Origin: Sphingomonas faeni
GTDB taxonomy: Bacteria; Pseudomonadota; Alphaproteobacteria; Sphingomonadales; Sphingomonadaceae
DNA: 64,000 nucleotides
Reading direction: 5' to 3'
NCBI RefSeq assembly: GCF_030817315.1
Contig: NZ_JAUSZF010000001.1
Span: 1,844,501 to 1,908,500, forward strand
How positions within the stretch are numbered: the stretch's first letter is position 1; each line of letters begins with the position of its first letter. The notes under the pieces are model-generated. The model was not told the origin of the DNA, did no database searches, and saw only the letters and a list, made by a program, of their open reading frames with translations. Shown here piece after piece: positions 35,884 through 44,536 of this stretch. Both the position numbers and the translations under genes were made by a program.

Positions 35884-36810
35884 TCAGGCCAAAGTCGTTG
35901 CGAGGGTCCACCAGCCGTGAGCGCGAGCGGCGATTGTGGCGGTGTCTCGGGCGTCGGGGGTTTGGAACAGGGCGAAACAGGTAGCGCCGGAGCCGGACAT
36001 TCTGGACAGGAGGACGCTTTGGGCTGCGTCCAGGAGGGCTCGGACCTGGGCGATTTCGGGGGCTAGCACCAGCGCGGGGGGTTCCAGGTCGTTGCGGCCG
36101 GCTTTTGCGCGGTCGAGGAGGTCGCCTTCGGGGATCGGGCCTCGGTCCTGGGCGTCCCAGGTCTTGAAGACTGCCGCGGTCGAAACGGCGACGCCCGGGT
36201 TCACGAGCAGGAGCGGCGTGCCGGACAGGCCTTCGAGGTTCGTGAGGGTGTCGCCTTTGCCGGTGCCGAGCGTGGTGCGGTTGGCGAGGCAGGCGGGGAC
36301 GTCTGCGCCGAGCTTTGCGGCGATTTCGTGGAGGCGGGGGTCGGTCGTCGGTATCCCGTGGAGGCGGGCCAGCGCTCGGAGGGTGGCGGCGGCGTCGGCC
36401 GAGCCCCCGCCTATGCCCGAGGCGATGGGGAGGTGTTTTTCGAGGGTTAGCGCGTGGTGGGCGTCGGGGGCGAAGGCGGTGGTGAAGGCGTCGGCGGCGG
36501 CGGTTACCAAATTGCCTTGCCAGGGGGCGGCGCCTGGGGGGGCGTTGGGCGCGTGGGGTGCGTTTTCACGGTCCTCTCCCGATTGGGCCCCGGCCTTCGC
36601 CGGGGGGGTGTTGGGGGGTGAGAGGAGTGCTGCGGCGAAGGGGCCGGTTATGGTGAAACTGTTGGTTTGGGCGGGTTCCACCGTGATCATGTCACCGTCC
36701 GTGGCGAAGGCGAATAGGGTTTCCAGATCGTGATAGCCGTCGGGGCGGCGGCGGCGGACGTGGAGGGCCAGGTTGACCTTTGCGGGGGCGGGTTCGGTGA
36801 TGGCGGGCAT
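35884..36810 (-). CDS. ispE: 4-diphosphocytidyl-2-C-methyl-D-erythritol kinase with inserted repeat segment
   Basis: IspE is a GHMP kinase that phosphorylates CDP-methylerythritol in the MEP isoprenoid pathway. The 308-residue protein has APAKVNLALHVRRRRPDGYH at the start, the phosphate-binding loop LPIASGIGGGSADAAATLRA near residues 127-146 and the C-terminal RMSGSGATCFALF motif. Between FAAALL (about residue 63) and GNLVTAAA (99) there is an extra segment of about 30 residues, not usual for the family. Its first third (TPPAKAGAQSG) is encoded by a half family B repeat. The surrounding core is intact, so the enzyme may still work. Confidence 0.95.
   Translation of the reverse strand: MPAITEPAPAKVNLALHVRRRRPDGYHDLETLFAFATDGDMITVEPAQTNSFTITGPFAAALLSPPNTPPAKAGAQSGEDRENAPHAPNAPPGAAPWQGNLVTAAADAFTTAFAPDAHHALTLEKHLPIASGIGGGSADAAATLRALARLHGIPTTDPRLHEIAAKLGADVPACLANRTTLGTGKGDTLTNLEGLSGTPLLLVNPGVAVSTAAVFKTWDAQDRGPIPEGDLLDRAKAGRNDLEPPALVLAPEIAQVRALLDAAQSVLLSRMSGSGATCFALFQTPDARDTATIAARAHGWWTLATTLA
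36579..36608. repeat. Family B half repeat inside ispE
   Basis: The sequence CCGATTGGGCCCCGGCCTTC followed by GCCGGGG matches one arm of the intergenic family B repeats, read in frame on the minus strand as TPPAKAGAQSG. Confidence 0.8.
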
Positions 36811-36895
36811 TTTGGGTCTCGAGGTTCAGCGGATTTTGGCTTGGCTTAGCTGACGGCGGGGCGCTGGCAACTTTGGAGGTGTATTCTCCTGCGTT

Positions 36896-36978
36896 CGTCA
36901 TCCTGACGAAAGTCAGGATCCAGGGTAACGATCGTGCCGTCCTTGGCTCTGGGTCCTGACTTTCGTCAGGATGACGGC
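36896..36978. repeat. Palindromic repeat, family A
   Basis: TCGTCATCCTGACGAAAGTC and its inverted copy GACTTTCGTCAGGATGACGG form 25-base arms, with CCAGGGTAACG and GGCTCTGGGTCC inside. It lies in the 311-base gap between ispE and the TPR gene, which contains nothing else that I recognise. Confidence 0.88.
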
Positions 36979-37121
36979 GGGGGACCGGACGCCTTTCTTA
37001 TTGAAACGCCAATATCCGCGGTTGAAACTGGTCGGTCTTAGAGGGCCATCGGTTCGCAACGGCCTCACCCTCACCCCGTGTGCGGTGCGGGTCCCTTTCC
37101 TCTTCCCGGTTGATGAGGGGA

Positions 37122-38540
37122 CTAGCGGCGAGCTTTTGGCGGGAGGCCGTTGGCGATCTTGGCGGTTATGCGGGCGATTTCGGTTGGTTCGGCGGTGAGG
37201 AGCGCGGCCCGCCAGGCGTAGCGGGCTTCGTAGTTTCGGCCGATGCTCCAATAGGCGTCGCCGAGATGGTCGCCGATCTCGGTGTTGGCCGGTTCGCCCT
37301 GCGCGGCGCGTTCGAGCAGGGGAAGCGCGCGGGCCGTGTCGCCGGAGAGGTGGTAGGCCCAGCCCAGCGAGTCGGTGATCGAGGGGTTGGTCGGGTCGAG
37401 GCGGCTGGCGCGTTCGAGCAGGCGGATCGAGGCGGGAATGTCGTCGCCGTGCTCGACTTGCGCGAAGCCGAGGTAATTGAGCGCGAGCGGTTGGGCCGGG
37501 CCGCGGGCGACGGCTTTTTCGAGCGCGTCGCGCGCTTCGGGCCAGCGACCGGCTTGGTCGAGCGCGCCGCCATATTGCAGCCAATTGCCCCAATTGCCGC
37601 CCTTTGCATCGTCCGCGGCGATGATGCGCTGATACCAGGTTGCGGCTTCGGCGGGGTTGCCGGTGGTCAGCAGCAGGTCGGCATAGCGTTGCCAGTCGGC
37701 GGGCCCGGCGTCCCTCTGGTCGACGCGGTTCTTGGCGGCGGCGAGCGCTTCGCCGTCGCGGTCGGCGTTCGACAGGATGTCGATGCGTTCGGCGGCGGCA
37801 GCCGATGCGGACGGGCTTTTCGGGTCGATCTCGTCGAGAACGGCGAGCGCGCGGTCGACGATCGTGTTGCGGGCGAGCGCGTCGGCAAGGAGGACACGGG
37901 CGGCGTCAAAACTCGGGTCGGCGCGCAGGGCGGCCTGGGTCAGCGCGATCGATAGCGGCGAGGGTTCGCCCGCGCTGAGGTCGCCCGCGAGGCGGGCGAG
38001 CAGGCGCGAGACACCGATCGCGAGCGGTTGCTTGCGCGGTGTGGCGGCGATCAACGTCCGCGTTTCGGTGGCGAAGCGGTTTGCGACGGGGTCCCTCGCG
38101 GCGGTGGCGAGCGAGGGTTCGGGATCGCGGCCCTCGGCGTGCGCGACCCAGGCGTAGAGCGAGGGGGCGAGGACCACGAGCGGCCCGGTCGAGAGCGTCG
38201 CGATCGCGGCGCTGGCAGCCTTCGCGTCGTTCCGTCGTGCGGCATCGGCGAGCGGCAGAAGCGCGGCATCGGCCGGGGCTACGCCGGCCCTGTTCAATAT
38301 GGCGGCGGCGCGGGTGGCTAGCGGCATGTCGCCGGCCTCCAGCGCCTTGCGGTAGGCGCGGATCGCGACGACGGGGTCGGCGTGCGATGCCGCCAGCACC
38401 TTGGCATAGCTGGCGGCGGCAACGTCCGTCTCGCCGGCGGCGTCGGCGGCGCGGGCCTTCAGATAAGCGGAGAGATCACCGGTCTCGGCCGTGGCAGGCG
38501 CTGCTAGGACGAGACCGAGTGCGAAGAATGCGAGCTTACA
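37122..38540 (-). CDS. TPR-repeat periplasmic protein; start codon unclear
   Basis: The product is a tetratricopeptide-repeat protein of roughly 470 residues with a Sec-type signal (KLAFFALGLVLAAPATAETG). Helical repeats run throughout; the best are near the C-terminus, for example LNYLGFAQVEHGDDIPASIR and DHLGDAYWSIGRNYEARYAW. It probably acts as a scaffold; no partner is known. No in-frame ATG, GTG or TTG precedes the signal peptide after the ETF-QO stop. The only nearby ATG (38541) is one base out of frame and is part of ATGTAA. An ATT at 38552 or a small indel may explain this. The extent given begins at the first codon after that ATG frame. Confidence 0.75.
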   Translation of the reverse strand, partial: CKLAFFALGLVLAAPATAETGDLSAYLKARAADAAGETDVAAASYAKVLAASHADPVVAIRAYRKALEAGDMPLATRAAAILNRAGVAPADAALLPLADAARRNDAKAASAAIATLSTGPLVVLAPSLYAWVAHAEGRDPEPSLATAARDPVANRFATETRTLIAATPRKQPLAIGVSRLLARLAGDLSAGEPSPLSIALTQAALRADPSFDAARVLLADALARNTIVDRALAVLDEIDPKSPSASAAAAERIDILSNADRDGEALAAAKNRVDQRDAGPADWQRYADLLLTTGNPAEAATWYQRIIAADDAKGGNWGNWLQYGGALDQAGRWPEARDALEKAVARGPAQPLALNYLGFAQVEHGDDIPASIRLLERASRLDPTNPSITDSLGWAYHLSGDTARALPLLERAAQGEPANTEIGDHLGDAYWSIGRNYEARYAWRAALLTAEPTEIARITAKIANGLPPKARR

Positions 38541-40197
38541 TGTTGGGATAATTGGGGCCTCCGCCGCCCTCGGGTACGACCCAGTTGATGTTCTGGGTGG
38601 GGTCCTTGATGTCGCAGGTCTTGCAGTGGACGCAGTTCTGCGCGTTGATGACGAACTTCGGGTCGCCGGTTTCCTCGCCAACCACCTCGTAAACGCCGGC
38701 CGGGCAATAGCGTTGCGCGGGCTCGTCGTACATCGGCAGGTTGTAGGCGATCGGCACCGCCGGGTCCTTGAGCGTCAGGTGGACCGGCTGATCCTCCTCG
38801 TGGTTGGTGTTCGAGATGAACACCGACGAGAGGCGATCGAACGTCAGGACGCCGTCGGCCTTGGGATAGGCGATCGGCTTGACGAGGTCCTTGCGCCACA
38901 GGCTCTCATGGTCCGGATGGTGGTGCATCGTGAAGGGGACCTTGATCCCCAGATGCTCGAGCCACATCGTGATGCCGGCGAGCCCCGAACCGACCAGATC
39001 GCCGAACTTCTTGACCAGCGGCACGACGTTGCGGACGACCGACAGCTCCTTCTTCACCCACGACTTCTCGAACGCCTCGGGATAAGCGGCGAGCTCGTCG
39101 TGACCGCGCTGCGAGACGATCGCCTCGACCGCGGCCTCGGCGGCCATCATGCCGGACTTCATCGCGGTATGCGTGCCCTTGATCCGCGGCACGTTGAGGA
39201 AACCGGCGCTGTCGCCGATCAGCGCGGCGCCGGGCATGACGAGCTTGGGGATCGACTGCAGCCCGCCGTCGCTGATCGCGCGCGCGCCGTAGCTGACGCG
39301 CTTGGCGCCCTTGAGCAGCGCGGCGATCTCGGGGTGGGTCTTCCAGCGCTGCATCTCGTGGAACGGCGAGAGATGCGGGTTGGTGTAGTTCAGCCACGTG
39401 ACGAAGCCGATCGAGACCTGGCCGTTCGCCTGGTGATAGATCCAGCCGCCGCCGTTCGAACCTTCGGTTTCGGACAATGGCCAGCCCTGCGTGTGGATGA
39501 CGCGGCCGGGGACGTGAAGCTCGGGATCGATGTCCCACAGTTCCTTGATACCGAGGCCGTAGACCTGCGGATCGCTGTCCTTGTCGAGCGCGAACTTGGC
39601 GATCAGCTGCTTGGTCAGGTGCCCGCGGCAACCTTCGGAGAAGAAGGTGTATTTCGCGTGGAGCTCGAGGCCGGGGGTGTAGTCGCCCTTGTGCGTGCCG
39701 TCGCGCGCGACGCCCATGTCACCGGTGGCGACGCCCTTCACCGAGCCGTCGTCGTTGAACAGGATCTCCGCCGCGGCGAAGCCGGGGAAGATCTCGACGC
39801 CGAGTTCTTCCGCCTTGCCTGCGAGCCAGCGGCAGAGGTTGCCGAGCGAGCCGGTGTAGGTGCCCTTGTTGTGCATGAACGAGGGCGTGACGAAGTGCGG
39901 CATCTCGCTCTTCTTCGTCTTGCTCAGGATCCAGTGATGGTTCTCGGTGACCGGCACCTCGGCGAGCGGGCAGCCGTCCTCGCGCCAGTTCGGCAGGAGC
40001 TCGTCCAAGCTCTTCGGATCGATGACCGCGCCGGAAAGGATGTGCGCGCCGACTTCGGAGCCCTTTTCGAGCACGCAGACGCTGATCTCGGCGTCCTTCT
40101 CGGCCGCGAGCTGTTTCAGGCGGATCGCTGCCGAGAGACCGGCCGGGCCTGCGCCGACGATCACCACGTCGTACGGCATCGATTCACGTGTCGTCAT
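38536..40197 (-). CDS. Electron transfer flavoprotein-ubiquinone oxidoreductase
   Basis: ETF-QO passes electrons from acyl-CoA and related dehydrogenases, via ETF, to ubiquinone at the inner membrane. The 553-residue protein begins with the FAD site DVVIVGAGPAGLSAAIRLKQ, has GCRGHLTKQL and GDSAGFLNVPRIKGTHTAMK for FAD binding, and ends with a ferredoxin-like 4Fe-4S motif, NAQNCVHCKTCDIKDPTQN. ATG 40197 is favoured (GGGAG six to seven bases ahead), but ATG 40200 is next to it. It is upstream of the TPR gene on the same strand and divergent from the uracil-glycosylase-like gene. Confidence 0.96.
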   Translation of the reverse strand: MTTRESMPYDVVIVGAGPAGLSAAIRLKQLAAEKDAEISVCVLEKGSEVGAHILSGAVIDPKSLDELLPNWREDGCPLAEVPVTENHHWILSKTKKSEMPHFVTPSFMHNKGTYTGSLGNLCRWLAGKAEELGVEIFPGFAAAEILFNDDGSVKGVATGDMGVARDGTHKGDYTPGLELHAKYTFFSEGCRGHLTKQLIAKFALDKDSDPQVYGLGIKELWDIDPELHVPGRVIHTQGWPLSETEGSNGGGWIYHQANGQVSIGFVTWLNYTNPHLSPFHEMQRWKTHPEIAALLKGAKRVSYGARAISDGGLQSIPKLVMPGAALIGDSAGFLNVPRIKGTHTAMKSGMMAAEAAVEAIVSQRGHDELAAYPEAFEKSWVKKELSVVRNVVPLVKKFGDLVGSGLAGITMWLEHLGIKVPFTMHHHPDHESLWRKDLVKPIAYPKADGVLTFDRLSSVFISNTNHEEDQPVHLTLKDPAVPIAYNLPMYDEPAQRYCPAGVYEVVGEETGDPKFVINAQNCVHCKTCDIKDPTQNINWVVPEGGGGPNYPNM

Positions 40198-40336
40198 CAT
40201 CGTCTCCCGGGGGATGTCCCCTATTGCCTCAGCTTCATGCCCCACCCTTCGTTCGGGCTCGGGCCGGCACCATCTTGTCCAATATGGCGATTGCCCGAGT
40301 TGACCGCCACGTCAACCGTGCAGCATAGGTTGCTTC

Positions 40337-41119
40337 GTGGGGGCGGACCAAACCATCGATTGGCGAAATGCCGCCGCGAACGCGCTCGATTGGTGGCACG
40401 AGGCTGGCGTAGACACGCTGGTCGACGACGTCCCGCGCGACTGGTTCGCGGCGCCTGAACCACTCGTCGTGCCCGCCGCCGCACCTGCCGTGCCGCCTGC
40501 CATGCCGGTCGCCACACCGTCCGCGATGCCACTTTCGCTGGCTGATTTTCTCAACTGGCGGAGCGGTGCGGAGGTTCCCGAGGCGGACTGGAGCGGCATT
40601 TCGCTGGCCGCGATCGGCCCGGCTGACGCTACGGTCATGGTGCTTGTCGATTGCCCCGACCGGGATGACGGAGATGCGGGCGCTTTGCTGAGCGGGGCGT
40701 CGGGGCGATTGCTCGACAAGATGCTCGCGGCGATCGGGCTGACGCGCGACGAGGTGCACCTCGCCGCGGTATGCGCGAAGCGGCCGACGGCGGGACGGAT
40801 CCAGAGCGAGGTCGAGGACCGGCTCGCGGAAATTGCCAAGCATCACATCGGGTTGGTCGCGCCGAAGCGGTTGCTGTTGCTCGGCAATGCGGCAAGCCGT
40901 GCCATTCTCGGGATGGAATTACAGGCGGCGCGTGGGCGGTTACACGAATTTAACCATAAGATCGCACAAACGAAGGCCGGTGACGCGTCGGATATGACGA
41001 GCGTGGTCGCGAGCTTTCACCCGCGGTTTCTCATCGAGAAGCCCGCGGCCAAGGCCGAGGCCTGGAAGGATTTGCAGATGCTGATGCGCGGACAGTCTTC
41101 GCAAGAGGGTGGACAATGA
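40337..41119 (+). CDS. Uracil-DNA glycosylase superfamily protein, divergent
   Basis: The 260-residue product starts at GTG 40337. It has a Pro-rich linker (residues 40-65) and a C-terminal domain resembling family 4 uracil-DNA glycosylases: SGASGRLLDKMLAAIGLTRD, VCAKRPTAGRI, LLLLGNAASRAILG and VVASFHPRFLIEKP with the conserved His. The expected catalytic GEAPG-type motif is replaced by VDCPDRDD, and the four cluster cysteines of the family are not seen. It may be an inactive or re-purposed member. It overlaps the lytic transglycosylase gene by four bases (ATGA). Confidence 0.75.
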   Translation: MGADQTIDWRNAAANALDWWHEAGVDTLVDDVPRDWFAAPEPLVVPAAAPAVPPAMPVATPSAMPLSLADFLNWRSGAEVPEADWSGISLAAIGPADATVMVLVDCPDRDDGDAGALLSGASGRLLDKMLAAIGLTRDEVHLAAVCAKRPTAGRIQSEVEDRLAEIAKHHIGLVAPKRLLLLGNAASRAILGMELQAARGRLHEFNHKIAQTKAGDASDMTSVVASFHPRFLIEKPAAKAEAWKDLQMLMRGQSSQEGGQ

Positions 41120-43002
41120 TTCGAATTCGATCGGTCTCGTTAGGGGCTATCGCGTTGGGTTTGGGTGCCCTCCCCCTCCCGGCGCTCGCAGCGACCGTCG
41201 CTGGTGAGCCGAGCGGCGATGCGCGGCTCGGCAAGACGCAGTTGATCGGCGCACCGACGTTGGAACAGATCCCGGATCAGCTCGATGCCGACCAGCGCGA
41301 GGCCTACAAGACGGTGTTCGCGGCGATCCGGGACGGCAAGTGGACCGACGCGCAGATCGGGCTCGACACGATGAAGCCCGGTCCGCTGCACGCGATCGCG
41401 CGCGCGGAGATGTACACGGCGAAGGGTTCGCCCAAGGTCGAGATGGAGCCGCTGGTCGCTCTGCTCAACGAAGCGCCGGAACTGCCTGAAGCGGCGCAGA
41501 TCTCGCGGTTGGCAACGGTACGCGGTGCGGTCGACCTGCCCCCCCTGCCCACGGCGCAGCGCCTGATCTGGCAGGACGGCGCGCCGCGTCGCGTCCGCGC
41601 CAAGAGCTTGCAGGGCGACATGATCGCCGCCGATCTGGCCTTGAAGATGCAGCCGTACGTCAAGGCGGACATGGGCCGCGAGGCGCAGTCGCTGCTCGAC
41701 AGCACGCCGGGGCTTACACCCGAAGCGCTGACCGAGTGGCAGCAGAAGATTGCGTGGATCTATTTCCTGCAGGGCGACGACGTGAACGCGCGCGTGATGG
41801 CGGCGAAGGCGCAGGACGGCGTCGGCGACTGGGCCGTGCAGGGTCGCTGGGTCGGCGCGCTGGCGGCGTGGCGACAGAATGATTGCGCGAATGCGGAGAC
41901 CGGGTTCGAGGGCGTTGCGGCGCGCGCGGGCGATGTCGATCTTCGCGCGGCGGCTTTGTATTGGGCGTCGCGCGCGGACATGGTGTGCTCGCGCCCCGAC
42001 AAGATCGAGGGCCGGCTGAAGGCGGCGGCGCAGTTCGGCGAGAGCTTCTACGGCCAGCTTGCACGCCAGCAACTGGCGATGAAGGACAAGGGCACGTCGG
42101 TCGGCGGGCTGGTCGCGAGCGACTGGAAGGTGGTCGGCAAGCGTCCGAACGTCCGCGTTGCCGCGGCATTGGTCGAAGTCGGCGAGACCGACCTGGCCGA
42201 TACCGTCATCCGCCAGCAGGCGAAGATCGGCGACCCGCGCGAGTTCGGCAATCTGGTCCGTGTTGCCGAGGCGCTGAGCCTGCCGGCGACGACGGTGTGG
42301 CTCGCACATAATTGCCCGCAGGGGATCACCTCGACTGCGGAAGCGCGCTATCCGACGCCGAACTGGACGCCGGACAGTGGCTGGCACATCGACAAGGCGC
42401 TGGTCTACGCGCACACGCTCGAGGAATCGCGGTTCCGCAATACCGTGAAGAGCCCGGCCGGCGCATATGGCCTCATGCAGATCATGCCTGCCGCCGCGAC
42501 CGACTTCGCGCGCGAGCGCGGCACGTCGATCGACGTCAAGGCGCTGACTAAGCCGAGCACCAACATGGATGTCGGCCAGCGTCATCTGGAGCGGCTGCGC
42601 GACATGGCGGGCGTCACCGGCGGGCTGCTGCCAAAGGTGATCGCGGCGTATAATGCAGGGCCGCGTCCGGTCGGCGACTGGAACGCGATCGTCCGCGATA
42701 ACGGCGATCCGCTGCTGTATATCGAGAGCATTCCGTATTGGGAGACGCGTGGCTATGTGACCACCGTGCTGCGCAATTACTGGATGTACGAGGCGCAGGG
42801 CGGCAAGAAGGCTTCGGTCAGCCGCAACGCACTCGCGCAGGGCATGTGGCCGCGCTTCCCGGGGCTGCCCGGCGCGAGCGCAGTGCGGATGGCTGCCAAG
42901 CCCTATACGCAATACCGTGCCAGCACGGCGCCCTCGAACGCTACCGTCGCGGTCAACGCCAGCGTCGGACCGCAGTCCACCACCATCACGCGCGCGGACT
43001 GA
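41116..43002 (+). CDS. Soluble lytic murein transglycosylase (SLT family)
   Basis: The 628-residue periplasmic enzyme cleaves peptidoglycan to anhydromuropeptides. It has a Sec signal ([20 protein letters not shown]), a long helical superhelix of about 400 residues, and the catalytic SLT domain. The active-site Glu is in [20 protein letters not shown] (residue 437), with [24 protein letters not shown] and [14 protein letters not shown] motifs following. A Pro/Ser-rich tail ends the protein. Its ATG overlaps the stop of the UDG-like gene. NagZ at 381 acts on products of such enzymes, but the genes are 40 kb apart. Confidence 0.93.
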   Translation: MIRIRSVSLGAIALGLGALPLPALAATVAGEPSGDARLGKTQLIGAPTLEQIPDQLDADQREAYKTVFAAIRDGKWTDAQIGLDTMKPGPLHAIARAEMYTAKGSPKVEMEPLVALLNEAPELPEAAQISRLATVRGAVDLPPLPTAQRLIWQDGAPRRVRAKSLQGDMIAADLALKMQPYVKADMGREAQSLLDSTPGLTPEALTEWQQKIAWIYFLQGDDVNARVMAAKAQDGVGDWAVQGRWVGALAAWRQNDCANAETGFEGVAARAGDVDLRAAALYWASRADMVCSRPDKIEGRLKAAAQFGESFYGQLARQQLAMKDKGTSVGGLVASDWKVVGKRPNVRVAAALVEVGETDLADTVIRQQAKIGDPREFGNLVRVAEALSLPATTVWLAHNCPQGITSTAEARYPTPNWTPDSGWHIDKALVYAHTLEESRFRNTVKSPAGAYGLMQIMPAAATDFARERGTSIDVKALTKPSTNMDVGQRHLERLRDMAGVTGGLLPKVIAAYNAGPRPVGDWNAIVRDNGDPLLYIESIPYWETRGYVTTVLRNYWMYEAQGGKKASVSRNALAQGMWPRFPGLPGASAVRMAAKPYTQYRASTAPSNATVAVNASVGPQSTTITRAD

Positions 43003-43007
43003 GTTTC

Positions 43008-43535
43008 ATGCCGATCGACGAAAGCCGGACGTTCCTGCCGGTGCGGATTGCCGTTCTGACCGTGTCGGACACGCGTGGTCTCGCCGAGGATCGCTCGGGC
43101 GATACTTTGGTCGCGCGGTTGACCGAGGCGGGGCACGTCCTCGCCGATCGCCGGATCGAGAAGGACGACGTCGAGACGATCGTCTCGCGGCTGCACGCCT
43201 GGATCGGCGATCCCGAGGTGGATTGCATCATCACCACCGGCGGCACCGGCGTGACCGGGCGCGACGTGACCCCCGAGGCAATCGAGCAGGTCGCCGAGAA
43301 GATGATCCCCGGTTTCGGCGAACTCTTCCGCATGCTGAGCTACCAGACGATCGGCACGTCGACCGTCCAGTCGCGGGCGTGCGCCTGCGTATCGAAGGGC
43401 ACGTATATCTTCGCGTTGCCCGGCTCGACGGGGGCGGTGAAGGACGGTTGGGACGGCATCTTGCGCGACCAGCTCGATAGCCGCCACCGGCCCTGCAACT
43501 TCGTCGAGCTGATGCCGCGGCTGCTGGAGCGCTGA
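43008..43535 (+). CDS. moaB: Molybdenum cofactor biosynthesis protein MoaB/MogA family
   Basis: The 175-residue protein belongs to the MPT adenylyltransferase-like family, which adenylates molybdopterin before metal insertion. Motifs are [20 protein letters not shown], the [20 protein letters not shown] segment at about residues 77-96 and [17 protein letters not shown] near residues 145-161. The ATG at 43008 lies five bases after the transglycosylase stop, and the weak GAGTTTC ahead suggests coupled translation. The frame extends upstream, but that part is antisense to nothing useful and belongs to the transglycosylase gene. Confidence 0.93.
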   Translation: MPIDESRTFLPVRIAVLTVSDTRGLAEDRSGDTLVARLTEAGHVLADRRIEKDDVETIVSRLHAWIGDPEVDCIITTGGTGVTGRDVTPEAIEQVAEKMIPGFGELFRMLSYQTIGTSTVQSRACACVSKGTYIFALPGSTGAVKDGWDGILRDQLDSRHRPCNFVELMPRLLER

Positions 43536-43755
43536 TTTTCAGCGCCGGCGTTGATGGCGTTATGGGTTAGGACGGAATACCCCCCTGCCCGCTCCAGTAA
43601 GAGGGTAAGGCGACCCGCGCTTCCCAACCTTATGCGGTTATCACCAGATAATGGTGTGATGCGCGACATTCAAAATTAGGCCTTGCGGAATTCTGTGGGC
43701 GGAAAGTCGTTCGATCTGAACACCTTCTTGCCAGTGTGGCACTGTATTACACAAC

Positions 43756-43771
43756 TGGCACGCACGATGCA
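43756..43771 (+). promoter_or_regulatory. Possible sigma-54 -24/-12 promoter
   Basis: TGGCACGCACGATGCA matches TGGCAC-N5-TTGCA with one mismatch, and the GG and GC dinucleotides have the required spacing. It lies about 54 bases upstream of the small exported protein gene at 43825. The rest of the gap 43536-43824 holds no other assignable feature. Presence of RpoN in this organism is not shown here. Confidence 0.4.
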
Positions 43772-43824
43772 TTGGTCTGGGTACCGCCCATCCGGGCGCG
43801 CCTACACCAGTGAAGGACGCCACA

Positions 43825-44073
43825 ATGACCTCGATCATCCTGAAGAGCTTCGCGCTTGCTACCGTTCTCGTCGCCAGTGCGCCTGCGTTTGCGGGACCGA
43901 TTACTTCGCCGCAGACGACGGTGCTGAAATACGATGCGAAGACGCAGAAATATTGCCTGACCGACGCCGCCGTGACCGGAAGCCATATCGGCCGGACGAC
44001 GTGCCAGACGGCGAAGCAATGGGCCGCCCTGGGACTTAACATGCCGAAGGCGACTTTGCTCGCGCAGAAGTGA
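43825..44073 (+). CDS. Small exported protein (82 residues), unknown function
   Basis: From ATG 43825 the protein begins MTSIILKSFALATVLVASAP with cleavage after AFA, leaving a mature part of about 58 residues with two cysteines (KYCLTDAAV and TTCQTAKQW). These could form one disulfide. A GAAGGA Shine-Dalgarno lies seven bases before this ATG; an in-frame ATG at 43810 is less likely. A sigma-54-like element lies upstream. I do not recognise a named family. Confidence 0.75.
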   Translation: MTSIILKSFALATVLVASAPAFAGPITSPQTTVLKYDAKTQKYCLTDAAVTGSHIGRTTCQTAKQWAALGLNMPKATLLAQK

Positions 44074-44131
44074 CCGGCGTTGCGCGGCTCGCCGTGGTGG
44101 CGGGCCGCGTCGCGGCGTAGCAGCGTGCCGG

Positions 44132-44314
44132 TCAGCCCTTGGCCGCGTGGATCAGGTCGACGAGCTGCTTGTTGATCGATGCGCCGTGCAGATGGAGATG
44201 CACCGCATCATATCCCTCGCGTCGCAACCGCTGGCGCAGGTCGTTGACCGAGCTGCAGGCGCCGGATCGCGCCAGTTCGAAGGCGCGTTCCACGGTGGTA
44301 AGCTGTTCCGTCAT
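44132..44314 (-). CDS. Small conserved-looking protein (60 residues)
   Basis: The product begins MTEQLTTVERAFELARSGAC, with a helical segment VNDLRQRLRREGYDAVHLHL and a short end ASINKQLVDLIHAAKG. Its charge pattern and clear reading frame suggest a real small soluble protein. It has no membrane segment or known motif that I can name. It lies between the exported protein gene (convergent) and the radical-SAM gene (divergent). Confidence 0.7.
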   Translation of the reverse strand: MTEQLTTVERAFELARSGACSSVNDLRQRLRREGYDAVHLHLHGASINKQLVDLIHAAKG

Positions 44315-44497
44315 CGTTTCGCCCTAGGCGCTATCCCGAGGCGCGGCGAGCGATCATTCGCACCCGTCGCGATCGTCCCATAACCGGACGTAATTCGGGC
44401 GTTTCAACTCGGTAGATGGGACCGGAATCGCAGCGCACCGCGACGGTCCTCGATCGGGCGCGGAGCGGTTACGATCGGTCATTACCGAGCTGATTTC

Positions 44498-44512
44498 GTT
44501 CTTGCTATGTTC
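44498..44512 (+). promoter_or_regulatory. LexA (SOS) box ahead of the radical-SAM gene
   Basis: The plus strand reads GTTCTTGCTATGTTC, an exact GTTC-N7-GTTC site. It lies 24 bases upstream of the ATG at 44537, a position where bound LexA would block transcription. The spacer TTGCTAT differs from that at recA, but both sites keep the invariant halves. Confidence 0.8.
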
Positions 44513-44536
44513 TCAGCCAGCATCTAGTTTTAGTCG

